This document shows positions 1 through 8,145 of a DNA stretch of 64,000 nt, piece by piece. A model generated the notes under the pieces. The model had not been told where the DNA came from and ran no database searches. It was given only the letters and a program-made list of their open reading frames with translations. Location of the stretch: assembly GCF_022024015.1 (NCBI RefSeq), contig NZ_CP091786.1:3596001-3660000 (forward strand), in the 5' to 3' direction. This DNA comes from Prevotella sp. E9-3. Lineage in GTDB: Bacteria; Bacteroidota; Bacteroidia; Bacteroidales; Bacteroidaceae. Within the stretch, counting starts at the first letter, position 1. The number at the start of each line of letters is the position of its first letter. The translations under genes were made by a program, and so were the position numbers.

Positions 1-625
1 TCAGTCCCCAGCGGCGGTTCAGTTCCTTCAGGTCGCCATGGAACTCCTGCCTGATGTACTCGCGGAAGCCCTCGAAGTAGTCGGGGTTGTCAATCTTGCG
101 CGCCTCCACCTCGTTGTCCACCTGATAGCCGATGATGGCGGGGTGCTGGGCGTAGTGCTCCATCATTTTGCGGATGATGCGCTCCGAGTAGCGGCGGTAG
201 GTGGCGTTCAGCAGGTCCATGTTCTGTCGGATGCCGTAGTGGCTCTGTCCGCCGTCCCACGTCTGCGACAGCACCTCGGGATGCTCTGCTGCCAGCCACG
301 ACGGGATACTGTAGGTCGGCGTGCCGAAGATGACCTTGATGCCCGCCTTGTGCAGCGCGTCAATGATGCGGTCCATCCAGGCGAACTCAAACTGCCCGTC
401 CTGCGGCTCGAAGAGCGACCATGTCGATTCGCCCACGCGCACCACCGTCAGTCCTGCCTCCTTCATCAGCCGGATGTCCACGTCAAGCCGGTCCGTTGGC
501 GTGTATTCCGCATAGTATGCAGCACCGTACAGCGGCTTGTCAAACTGGTAAACCTTGTCCTCTCCCTTGGCAGAAGCCGTCATTGTGAGCAGCCATCCAG
601 CCATCATCAGTAATACTTTTTTCAT
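1..625 (-). CDS. GH42-type beta-galactosidase, N-terminal part (runs off the left edge)
   Basis: This is the first 208 codons of a secreted glycoside hydrolase; the rest lies outside the window. A signal peptide covers residues 1-19 (basic start, hydrophobic core, TASA then K). The mature part starts a TIM barrel that reads like GH42: YYAEYTP near 37, a strand with VVRVGESTWSLFEPQ near 61, GTPTYSIPSWL near 101, and GYQVDNE near 166. In GH42 the Glu of the Asn-Glu pair (here 171-172) is the acid/base residue. Family members release terminal beta-galactose from oligosaccharides, probably in the periplasm here. A well-formed promoter lies just upstream. The family call is good; the exact substrate is inferred. 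Confidence 0.82.
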   Translation of the reverse strand, partial: MKKVLLMMAGWLLTMTASAKGEDKVYQFDKPLYGAAYYAEYTPTDRLDVDIRLMKEAGLTVVRVGESTWSLFEPQDGQFEFAWMDRIIDALHKAGIKVIFGTPTYSIPSWLAAEHPEVLSQTWDGGQSHYGIRQNMDLLNATYRRYSERIIRKMMEHYAQHPAIIGYQVDNEVEARKIDNPDYFEGFREYIRQEFHGDLKELNRRWGL

Positions 626-647
626 TGTCCTAATAGATTTTATGGCG

Positions 648-680
648 CAAAGATAATACATTATCATTTTATAACCAAAG
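648..680 (-). promoter_or_regulatory. Bacteroidetes promoter of the GH42 gene
   Basis: On the minus strand TTTG (676-679) is followed after about 20 bp by TATCTTTG (648-655). This matches the Bacteroidetes -33/-7 consensus. The start codon lies about 23 bp further downstream. Confidence 0.7.
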
Positions 681-900
681 GCTTTCACGGCTTTTCGTCC
701 CGCTTGTTACAAATGAATAGCCATACGTTACAGATGAAGAGGCAGGCATGCCGGAGAATGGCTAATTTTGCAGCCAAAAGCAGATAATAATATTAAGCCA
801 TAGAATGCACGCTCCCCAATACTGGTTACGCTGTTAGGAATGTCAATACTCGTCAGGCCAGAACAGCCTCAGAATGTAAAATTTCCAATTTTGATCTGAT

Positions 901-2157
901 CTACTCCCCTAATATCTTCAAATATTTTTCGATGGCATCTTCCAGTTCACTCAGGCAGATAAACTCATCGGCGGAGTGGGAACGACTGCTCTGGCCGGGT
1001 CCCAGTTTCAGGGAGGGGAACGACATCAGGGCCTGATCGGACAGGGTGGGCGAACCGAAAGGCTGCATGCCCAACGACAGACAGCGCTGTACGATGGGAT
1101 GATCTTCAGCAATGGAAGAGGAATGCAGGCGGAAGGAACGAGCTTTCAGTTCGCAGTGTTTCATCTTACTGCACAGGAACTGATAGAGTTCTTCGTTCTG
1201 ATAGAACTCGTTGGGACGCACATCGAGAATGAAGTGGAGCGTGTCGGGCACCACATTGTGCTGGGTACCGGCTTCCACCACGGTGACGGTCATCTTGGTG
1301 GGGCCCAACAGTGGACTCACCTTCTCAAAACGATAGTCGCGCAGCCATACCAGGTCGTCGAGTGCCTCATAGATAGCGTTCACCCCTTCATTGCGCGCAG
1401 CATGTCCGCTCACACCGTGGGCATAGCCGTCTATCACCATCAGTCCTTTCTCGGCAATAGCAGGTTGCATTCCGGTGGGCTCGCCCACAATGGCCACGTC
1501 AATCTTCGGCAACAACGGAAGCACACGAACTATTCCATCCTTGCCCGACACCTCCTCCTCGCAAGAGGCGAGGAAAACGAGATTTACTAGTGGAGAGTGG
1601 AGAGTGGATAGTGTAGAGTTTGCTACCGCTGCATTATTTCCATTGAGACTATCACCGAATAATCCATTGAGGCTTTCCCGTGAACCGTCCTGCGGAGCGG
1701 TAGCAAACTCTGCACTCTCCACTCTCCACTCTCCACTACCTTCTGGAGCGGTAGCAAACTCTCCACTCTCCACTCTACACTCTACACTAGAATCTTCATT
1801 TATTAAGATTCTATAGGCCTGCAGCAGCGATACGAGTCCGCCGCCGCAGTCGTTAGAACCAAGTCCGTAGAGCTTGTCGCCTTCCCATGTAGGTTTGAAG
1901 GGATCGCGGGTCCAGGTGGCCACCGGTTTCACTGTGTCGATATGCGCATTGAGCAGGATTGTTTTGCGCTGAGGGTCGAAATCAGGGCTGATGGCCCACA
2001 CATTGTTTCCCTCACGCTTGGGGTTTAGTCCCCATTCTTCCATCTGCTTAAACAGCACATCGGCGGCAGCAGCCTCATCCCGACTCACACTCGGTGTGGC
2101 AATCAGTCGGCTCAGCAGTTCAGCACCTTCAAGAGCATATTTTCTTACGTCCATCAT
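901..2157 (-). CDS. M20-family deacylase (ArgE/DapE type) with an in-frame palindromic insert
   Basis: A cytosolic zinc peptidase-family amidohydrolase of 418 aa. The metal-site motifs are present: AHIDTVK (about 71-77), the bridging Asp in GSNDCGGG (about 100-107), the catalytic Glu pair in SCEEEVSG (about 198-205), GEPTG, and a late His in SHSADEF. HGVSGHAARNEG marks the lid domain. In Bacteroidetes the argE-position enzyme acts on acylated citrulline or ornithine, so a role in arginine synthesis is inferred; argH lies 29 kb away in the same window. Residues about 121-190, between two conserved segments, come from an inverted-repeat element (see 1587-1790), making this protein about 65 residues longer than expected. 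Two ATG codons stand at the start. The gene downstream in the same direction is far away, so it is probably monocistronic. Confidence 0.85.
   Translation of the reverse strand: MMDVRKYALEGAELLSRLIATPSVSRDEAAAADVLFKQMEEWGLNPKREGNNVWAISPDFDPQRKTILLNAHIDTVKPVATWTRDPFKPTWEGDKLYGLGSNDCGGGLVSLLQAYRILINEDSSVECRVESGEFATAPEGSGEWRVESAEFATAPQDGSRESLNGLFGDSLNGNNAAVANSTLSTLHSPLVNLVFLASCEEEVSGKDGIVRVLPLLPKIDVAIVGEPTGMQPAIAEKGLMVIDGYAHGVSGHAARNEGVNAIYEALDDLVWLRDYRFEKVSPLLGPTKMTVTVVEAGTQHNVVPDTLHFILDVRPNEFYQNEELYQFLCSKMKHCELKARSFRLHSSSIAEDHPIVQRCLSLGMQPFGSPTLSDQALMSFPSLKLGPGQSSRSHSADEFICLSELEDAIEKYLKILGE
1587..1790. repeat. In-frame inverted-repeat element with heptad arms inside the deacylase gene
   Basis: Two 44-bp arms (1587-1630 and 1747-1790) are near-perfect reverse complements. 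Each begins CTAG, runs through heptads of the GTGGAGA type and ends TTTGCTACCGCT. A third arm copy in the right-hand orientation is at 1696-1738. The core between them holds two imperfect copies of a CCATTGAG-starting segment of about 22 bp. The whole element is open in the frame of the host gene and lies between conserved enzyme blocks. Confidence 0.85.
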
Positions 2158-2189
2158 AGAAAGGAAATTATGTTTTCGCCAGATCGCTC

Positions 2190-3296
2190 CTAACCTATTA
2201 TATATTTACTTCCAGGAAGGAACGACAGCAGTTTTGTGGTCAGCGCACAACAAATAAAAGTGAGTATGGCTATCACGGGAATGGCCACCCCTACGGGAAG
2301 CATCGGCTCGGCAGCATTGCCATTGATGAGCCAGCCTGCGATGGGTGCCAGGAAGAACAGGTGCATCAGGTACATGCCAAACGAGAGTTTAGACAGTTCG
2401 GTGATGATGGCCGTGGGCCGTGAGATACAGCTGAACAGCAGGAACAGTCCAAAGGTGGCCAGTAACACGTTGATGGTACAGAACTCCCACGACCACTCCA
2501 GCATGGGGGTCTCTATCAACACACCGGGTTCTCCTTTCCACCAGAAGCTCCATGCCGTGAAGGCGGCCCCTGCCACGAAGGCGATAGAGCCTACGGTCAG
2601 TCGGCGGCTGTTGCTCCATTTCAGATGCACACGGATGTAGTGAGCCAATACCAAATAGCCTAAATAGCCTGAACAGTACCAGAAAGCGGAATACTGGTTC
2701 CAGAAACACTCACCCCACAGTTCGGGCGACACGAAGCGATGCAGCCAGGGCGTCAGCGTGGTAAAGGCGAAGATACCGATGAATACCAGTTCGTCCTTTG
2801 CCGAAGCCCGCTCCAACCATGGTGAAACCACGGGAATGATGAGATACAGCGAGATAAGGGGATACATGAACCACAGATGACCGGCCATAGAGGGAAAGTT
2901 GAAAGGCAGCATCTTCAAATCGGCTACCGACTGTTCCCAAGTCATAGCCCCCCAAGCCAGTGGCAGCAGTGAATAAAGAATCATGAAGCACACCATCGGC
3001 GGCAATATACGCATAAAACGGCGGCAATAGAACTGCGACATCGTCATTCCCTCCCTGACAGGAACCAACAGAAAGGCCGACACAATCATGAACAGGGGTA
3101 CGGCCACGCGCCCTAATGCGCCATCGTAGAAAGCCACCCAGAAACGGTTCTGCTCGTTGGCCAGCATCGACATATTACCGGCCAGGCCCGATGCATCGGC
3201 ACCATAGAAGTTCTCACTTGCATGCACCAGCATCACCAGGAAACATGCCACCACACGGATGTAGTCAAGAAAGGGTATTCGCTCTTTCATTGTCAT
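2190..3296 (-). CDS. Acyltransferase family 3 membrane protein
   Basis: A 368-aa integral membrane protein with about ten hydrophobic segments. The start reads RIPFLDYIRVVACFLVMLVHASENF; the conserved His after a first helix that begins with an Arg is the hallmark of the acyltransferase-3 (OafA/NodX) family, which moves acetyl or other acyl groups onto surface sugars. The central region has GHLWFMYPLISLYLIIP, the usual second signature (HLWF/Y). The product is inferred to modify LPS, capsule or another glycan. A second ATG two codons in (MKERIP) may be the real start. It follows the deacylase on the same strand with a 32-bp gap, but no functional link is clear. Confidence 0.83.
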   Translation of the reverse strand: MTMKERIPFLDYIRVVACFLVMLVHASENFYGADASGLAGNMSMLANEQNRFWVAFYDGALGRVAVPLFMIVSAFLLVPVREGMTMSQFYCRRFMRILPPMVCFMILYSLLPLAWGAMTWEQSVADLKMLPFNFPSMAGHLWFMYPLISLYLIIPVVSPWLERASAKDELVFIGIFAFTTLTPWLHRFVSPELWGECFWNQYSAFWYCSGYLGYLVLAHYIRVHLKWSNSRRLTVGSIAFVAGAAFTAWSFWWKGEPGVLIETPMLEWSWEFCTINVLLATFGLFLLFSCISRPTAIITELSKLSFGMYLMHLFFLAPIAGWLINGNAAEPMLPVGVAIPVIAILTFICCALTTKLLSFLPGSKYIIG

Positions 3297-3350
3297 TTTT
3301 TAGTTATTGTTGATAATAAATTGTTCAGTCTTCGGCGTTGCTGTCAGCCA

Positions 3351-4952
3351 TTACCGCCCTATCCACAGTCCGGGATTGAGCAGAGTGTTCCAGTTGCGCA
3401 GTTGGAACTGCATAGTCTGGTCGGGACCGAGAGAGCCGAGGGCCTGACGGGCCTTCACCTTCTGCCCTTTGCGAACACTCACCTGAGCCAGGTTGATATA
3501 CGCAGAGATATACTTACCATGACGGACTGTGACAATATAGCTGCCACCCTGGAAATAAACACCGCTCACCACACCGTCGAACACGCTCTGGGCCTTTGCT
3601 CCCGACTGTCCTTTCAAGTGCCAGCCGTTGCTTTTCAGTTTTACATGACTCAGTCCTTCGGGAGAATAAGTTCCGAATCCGCGTACCAGTCGATAGGCAC
3701 CCGATATGGGGAGTGGCAAACGTCCACGGTTCTGTTCAAAACTGCCACTGAGTCGGCGGTCTTCGGCAGGCTCTCTGAAAGTTTCTTCCACCTTCTTGGC
3801 CTCGGCAATCTCACGCTGACGGTTGCGGTTGTCTTCCATTGCGCGCAGCTCAGCCTCACGACGCTCATTCTCTGCCTCACGGGCTCTGCGTTCTGCCTCG
3901 GCACGTTCCTTTTGCGAGGCTGCCTGCTGAGCTTTTCTGCGAGCATTCTCTTCCTTCTTACGAGCCTCGGCAATACGGCGTTCGTTCTCTCTGCGGGCCG
4001 CCTCGGCAGCTGCTTTCTTCCGCGCCAGTTCTTCGGCACGCTTCTTGGCAGCCTCAGCCTCTGCACGCTTCTTAGCCTCTGCCTCCTGACGGGCTTTCTC
4101 ACGGGCTATCTCCTCGGCTATCAGCTTGTCGATACGTGCGTTGAGTTCAGCCTCACGCCGCTGCTGTTCAAGAATCAGGGCTTCGACGGTCTTCTGCTGT
4201 TTCTTCAGCTTGTTCACCTGATTCTGCTGCTCGTTCTGCTTTCCTTCCAGGTTTTTCTTCTCCTGTTCGCCACGAGCCAAGAGAGCACTCTTCTCATGTC
4301 GCGACTCAGCCAGTTCGCGTTTCTTATCCTCCACCTGCTGCTGTTTAGACTTCACAGCCTCGCCCTGAGCACGCTGATAGGCAGCATACTCACGCGAGAA
4401 ACGCAGTCGGCGGTACATCTGATTGAAATTATCGGCACTGAAAACAAACATGAACTGGTCTTGTGCCGAGCGGTTGCGATGCATATAGCGCATGCTCTTC
4501 ATATAGCGGTTACGGCGCTGTTCCAGTTCTTCCTCCAATACGATAAGCTGGCGGTCGAGCAAACTGATATACTCAGAAAGGCGACTGATATCGTTGCGGA
4601 TGGTATCAACGACTTTGCGCTTTTCGGCAATCTCCTGATCCAGAATCATGAGATTTTCCATTCCACGCTTTACCCCGCGCTTCAGTTCCTCCTGCTTACG
4701 CTGGTTGGCAGCACGCTGGGCCTGCAGTGCCTTGCGTTCATTCTGCAAACCTTTCACGGTAGCCGGCTGTTTAGCAGCCGGCTTTTTTGTGGTTTGCTTC
4801 TTGGTCTTCTTATTGGTGGTCTGTTTCTTAGTGGTCTGTTTCTTCCCTTTCTGCTGTGTAGCCACTGGCTTGCGAGTGTTCGTCTTGCGCTGCTGAGCTG
4901 GAACGGTAGCAGTGAGCAGAGAGAGAAGAAGCAGTATAACGAATCTTTTCAT
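3351..4952 (-). CDS. EnvC-like murein hydrolase activator with degenerate LytM domain
   Basis: A 533-aa periplasmic protein. A signal peptide (1-19) is followed by a Lys/Gln/Thr-rich stretch to about 65. A long charged coiled coil rich in Arg, Glu and Ala covers about 70-385. A C-terminal M23/LytM domain covers about 415-533 (GAYRLVRGFG...SNGWHLKGQSGAKAQ...VRHGKYISAYINLAQV...GSLG). The zinc ligands of active M23 enzymes are missing: the usual HxH near YGHL reads YINLA. Family EnvC proteins are catalytically dead in the same way and switch on amidases during cell division. It sits directly downstream of the DUF4292 and TPR genes and is probably co-transcribed with them. Confidence 0.85.
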   Translation of the reverse strand: MKRFVILLLLSLLTATVPAQQRKTNTRKPVATQQKGKKQTTKKQTTNKKTKKQTTKKPAAKQPATVKGLQNERKALQAQRAANQRKQEELKRGVKRGMENLMILDQEIAEKRKVVDTIRNDISRLSEYISLLDRQLIVLEEELEQRRNRYMKSMRYMHRNRSAQDQFMFVFSADNFNQMYRRLRFSREYAAYQRAQGEAVKSKQQQVEDKKRELAESRHEKSALLARGEQEKKNLEGKQNEQQNQVNKLKKQQKTVEALILEQQRREAELNARIDKLIAEEIAREKARQEAEAKKRAEAEAAKKRAEELARKKAAAEAARRENERRIAEARKKEENARRKAQQAASQKERAEAERRAREAENERREAELRAMEDNRNRQREIAEAKKVEETFREPAEDRRLSGSFEQNRGRLPLPISGAYRLVRGFGTYSPEGLSHVKLKSNGWHLKGQSGAKAQSVFDGVVSGVYFQGGSYIVTVRHGKYISAYINLAQVSVRKGQKVKARQALGSLGPDQTMQFQLRNWNTLLNPGLWIGR

Positions 4953-4974
4953 GTAAGGAAATTAAAATGATGGG

Positions 4975-5826
4975 TTAGAAACTACCCATGATGCGGCGCA
5001 ACAATTCATCGATTTCTACCTGGCGATACTTCTCAGACACCTCGGTACGTGTTTCCCACTCATCGTCAGTGCCCATATAGTTCAGTTTGATGTTCATCTT
5101 CACCTCCTTCTTCGGAGTAGTCAGCGTCACCTCCATGTCGCTGGGGAAAGGCTTGCCGTTAAGAGCACCCATAACACGGTAGTTCCAGTTCAGCTGGGTA
5201 TTGCCGCGGTATGAATCGCGATGCATGATATTGGCCATCTTGATGCGACCCGTTGACTGGTTGGCAAGCCAACTGTAGTTGATATTTCCGCGCGACAGGT
5301 AGATAATAGCCTCGTCGCCACCCAGGTCGGCAGAGAAATCTTCCAGTTCACCCTTGCTGAGTGATGACTTTCCGGGAATGAACAACTCGTTCCAGAACAG
5401 GGCCTGAAGGGTATTGAAATTGATTCCGCTCTGACGCAAGAAGTCAATATATTTATAGGGGGCCTTCACATACTGCTTGTTGATACGGTCAACAAAGAGC
5501 ACATAGTCCTTGGTGAACTCCATGCGAGCGGCCTCAACGAATCCGAAAGCCATCAGCTGCAGGCGAATCACATCGTCGCGCTTCATGCGCAGATTGCCCG
5601 TAAGATTCACTTTCTGCGGACCCACCTCGATAGTGAACTTCACCTTCGACGACACATACAGCAGTTTGTGGTACGATGCATTATGGACAAAGCCAATAAA
5701 CTCCGACTGCGTCATGCTATCGGTTGATACTTCAACAGGTTTCACCACTTTCTTGTGAGTGCCACATGAAGAAAGGCCAATGACTACTGCCAGGGCAACA
5801 GCCGTGATAATACGAAATGCTTTCAT
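4975..5826 (-). CDS. DUF4292-type lipoprotein
   Basis: A 283-aa lipoprotein with a signal ending in LSSCGTHKK, so Cys 21 is the likely lipidation site. The rest looks like the DUF4292 family of Bacteroidetes, which has a LolA/LolB-like fold: repeated beta strands such as VKFTIEVGPQKVNLTGNLRMKRDDVIRLQ followed by FVDRINKQYVKAPY. It overlaps the upstream TPR gene by four bases (ATGA), which points to translational coupling, and lies 22 bp before the EnvC-like gene. This gene order suggests a shared envelope-assembly role; the biochemical function is not known to me. Confidence 0.78.
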   Translation of the reverse strand: MKAFRIITAVALAVVIGLSSCGTHKKVVKPVEVSTDSMTQSEFIGFVHNASYHKLLYVSSKVKFTIEVGPQKVNLTGNLRMKRDDVIRLQLMAFGFVEAARMEFTKDYVLFVDRINKQYVKAPYKYIDFLRQSGINFNTLQALFWNELFIPGKSSLSKGELEDFSADLGGDEAIIYLSRGNINYSWLANQSTGRIKMANIMHRDSYRGNTQLNWNYRVMGALNGKPFPSDMEVTLTTPKKEVKMNIKLNYMGTDDEWETRTEVSEKYRQVEIDELLRRIMGSF

Positions 5827-7550
5827 TTTTTGAGGTATTTTTTCTTTTTAATTTTCCGGATAAGTAACTTGTTCTTGGGCTCCTGCTCCAAGGCCTGCTG
5901 CCAGTAGTTGACGGCTTTCTCAATCTCACCGCACATGGCATAGATATCACCGGCATGTTCAAGGATTACTGCGCTCTGCAGCGTATCGTTCTGAACGGCC
6001 TGGTCTATATATGGACAAGCATCGGCATATCGCTGCTGCATGAACAGGATCCATGCGTAGGTGTCGAGATAGGTACCATTGCGTGGCTCGGCCTTGATGG
6101 CCTTACGGCTCATCTGCTCGGCCTTGTCCAAGTCGATGCCCAGTTCGCTGAGGTAGTAGGCATAGTTATTCAGACAGCCCACATTGTCGGGTTGCCACAC
6201 CAGACAAGAGTCATAGGCTTCGAAGGCCTCCCGCTGACGACCCTGCAGGTGAAGCAGATCGCCCATCACAGCATAGAAATCGCTCACAATGGCGGGATTG
6301 CTCTCCTCGGTGATGACGCTGATACCGTTCTGGAAGGCTTCCAGTGCATCGCCGTGATCGTCCTGGCGGTAGAAAGCCATACCCTGATAGTAGTAGAACG
6401 CCATTTCGTCGGGATTGTACTGACGGGCCTGGCGACATAGCTCTACAACGCGTTCGTTATTCTCTTCTTCCCATGCATACTGCACCAACTGCAGGCGTGC
6501 CGACGCATTGTCGGGAGCCAGGCGGAGCACCATCTCAAGCATGGCCGAGATACTGTCGCGCGGCATCTTCTTCAGGTTCATATAGGCAGCACAGAATTCT
6601 GCTATATCAGCCTGCGGATTGGGCTGTGACAACAACTCCTGAAACAGCTGCAGCACACGGGTGCTGTCGCCGCCATTGTTCTCACTGTAGCCTATTTCCT
6701 GACGCAGCATACTGATTTTGTCTTCAAGGGCTGTAGCAGGATTCAACAGGATGCTACGGGTCAGCGAATCGGCACGGAGGGTATCGTGCTCGTTCTGATA
6801 ATAGTTGCGCAAGGTGGCCTGTGCCCTATAGTTGTCGGGTTCTTCTGCCAGTACCTCTGTGAGCACCCGATGGGCTTCATCCCTATGCGCTTTCTCGTTC
6901 TCGCCAACGGTCATCATCAATGTGTTGGCATAGAGTGTACGATAGTTCAAGTCATTAGGATAGCGCTCTGACAGTTCTTTCACCTCGGCAAGAGCATCCT
7001 TGTGATTGTTCATCTGCAGGTAGAGACTGCTTTTCGACAGCGACAGGCGTTCGCTCTTGCCGTCGATAAGTTCCATACGGTCCAGCACCTCAATGGCTTT
7101 CTCATAGTTGCGCTGTTGCAGGTGCAGACGGTAGAGCATTTCCAGCAAGTCCTGTCGGCTTTTATCCACCTCATAGAGATGTTCCACCACGCCGACAGCA
7201 TCGGCATAGCGTTCCTTCGACACATAGGCCTGGGCCAGTGTCTCCATATAGGTAGTATTGTCAGGATCGCATTGCGATGCCTTCTGAAAATATTCGAGTG
7301 CCTTGTCGGCCTGTTTCATCTCGGTATAATACTGAGCCAGGAAGAAATAAGCCTCTGAAGCAGTAGAGTCTATCTGCAAGCAACGCTCCAACAGGTTGAA
7401 TGCAGCATCGTGACTGCCTTTCTGGCGTTCCAGCATGGCCTCAATGAAATAGGCATCATACTTTCTACGCTGCTCATAGTCATCTGCCCGAGCCGACAAT
7501 CCGCAACCCAGCAATCCAATTATTCCGATATATAATAAAAAACGTCTCAC
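5823..7550 (-). CDS. Secreted tetratricopeptide-repeat protein (GTG start)
   Basis: A 575-aa protein with a signal peptide (RRFLLYIGIIGLLGCGLSARA). It has about twelve TPR-like helix pairs along its whole length, for example EAYFFLAQYYTEMKQADKALEYF and NAYYLSELGIDLDKAEQMSRKAI-like segments. TPR arrays serve as protein docking platforms; here probably on the periplasmic side. The only start that keeps the signal peptide is GTG at 7550, which lies inside a 7-bp repeat array whose GAGGTGA units resemble a ribosome-binding site. It is the first gene of the TPR-DUF4292-EnvC operon. Confidence 0.82.
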   Translation of the reverse strand: MRRFLLYIGIIGLLGCGLSARADDYEQRRKYDAYFIEAMLERQKGSHDAAFNLLERCLQIDSTASEAYFFLAQYYTEMKQADKALEYFQKASQCDPDNTTYMETLAQAYVSKERYADAVGVVEHLYEVDKSRQDLLEMLYRLHLQQRNYEKAIEVLDRMELIDGKSERLSLSKSSLYLQMNNHKDALAEVKELSERYPNDLNYRTLYANTLMMTVGENEKAHRDEAHRVLTEVLAEEPDNYRAQATLRNYYQNEHDTLRADSLTRSILLNPATALEDKISMLRQEIGYSENNGGDSTRVLQLFQELLSQPNPQADIAEFCAAYMNLKKMPRDSISAMLEMVLRLAPDNASARLQLVQYAWEEENNERVVELCRQARQYNPDEMAFYYYQGMAFYRQDDHGDALEAFQNGISVITEESNPAIVSDFYAVMGDLLHLQGRQREAFEAYDSCLVWQPDNVGCLNNYAYYLSELGIDLDKAEQMSRKAIKAEPRNGTYLDTYAWILFMQQRYADACPYIDQAVQNDTLQSAVILEHAGDIYAMCGEIEKAVNYWQQALEQEPKNKLLIRKIKKKKYLKK

Positions 7551-7596
7551 CTCTCAGTTCTCACCTCTCAGTTCTCAGTTCTCACCTCACTTCACT
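7545..7596. repeat. Heptad array between dut and the TPR gene
   Basis: Read on the minus strand, seven consecutive 7-mers alternate GAACTGA and GAGGTGA. The array carries the stop codon of dut and the GTG start of the TPR gene. The same heptads form the arms of the element inside dgt (12852-13007). Confidence 0.85.
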
Positions 7597-8027
7597 CCCG
7601 TATGTCCATATCCTCCCTCTCCGCGTTCTGTCTCGTCGAGCTCCTCGACTTCCACAAACTCGGCCTGTTCGTGACGGGCAATCACCATCTGGGCGATACG
7701 CTCGCCATCATTCACAGTAAAAGGTTCTTGGGAAAGATTGATCAGCACCACTCCTATCTCGCCACGATAGTCGGCATCGATAGTACCCGGTGAGTTGAGC
7801 ACAGTAAGTCCATGCTTCAGGGCCAGTCCGCTGCGAGGACGCACCTGCGCCTCATAACCGGCGGGCAAGGCAATATGCAGTCCTGTAGGAATCAGACGGC
7901 GTTCTAAAGGCTTCAGCACAATGGGCTCTGTAAGATTAGCCCTTAAATCCATACCTGCACTTTGCTCGGTGGCATAAGCCGGAAGCGGCTGGTGCCCCCG
8001 GTTCACAACTTTTATCTTCATGAGCAT
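7587..8027 (-). CDS. dut: dUTP diphosphatase
   Basis: This 146-aa trimeric enzyme hydrolyses dUTP to dUMP and pyrophosphate. That keeps uracil out of DNA and supplies the thymidylate pathway. All five family motifs are visible: AGMDL (1), RPRSGLA (2), [11 protein letters not shown] with the catalytic Asp (3), ERIAQMVI (4) and the C-terminal [10 protein letters not shown] (5, where G-F-G is more usual). Length fits the family. ATG codons at 8027 and 8021 are both possible; the second matches the usual KIKVVN start. It probably shares a transcript with the downstream TPR gene, from which it is separated by the heptad array. Confidence 0.95.
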   Translation of the reverse strand: MLMKIKVVNRGHQPLPAYATEQSAGMDLRANLTEPIVLKPLERRLIPTGLHIALPAGYEAQVRPRSGLALKHGLTVLNSPGTIDADYRGEIGVVLINLSQEPFTVNDGERIAQMVIARHEQAEFVEVEELDETERGEGGYGHTGVK

Positions 8028-8045
8028 TTATATATAAATGTTCTG

Positions 8046-8053
8046 CAAAAGTA
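8046..8053 (-). promoter_or_regulatory. -7 promoter box of dut
   Basis: TACTTTTG on the minus strand fits TAnnTTTG and lies about 20 bp before the dut start. No clear TTTG upstream element was found at the right distance. Confidence 0.55.
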
Positions 8054-8145
8054 CGGATTTATGTTGAAATTACATTATTTTTGATGCAAAAAAATGCGTT
8101 TTTTAAGATAGTTATGCCCAACAACGAGAAACGGCTCAGCCCCCC

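Noticed and set aside
38..613. A 191-codon open frame on the plus strand at the left edge
   Set aside because: It is the opposite strand of the GH42 gene, which has a signal peptide, catalytic motif and promoter.
3222..4970. A 582-codon open frame on the plus strand
   Set aside because: It lies opposite the EnvC-like gene, whose Lys/Glu/Arg-rich coiled coil leaves the opposite strand free of stops. The frame shows low-complexity Leu/Phe/Ser sequence and no domain.
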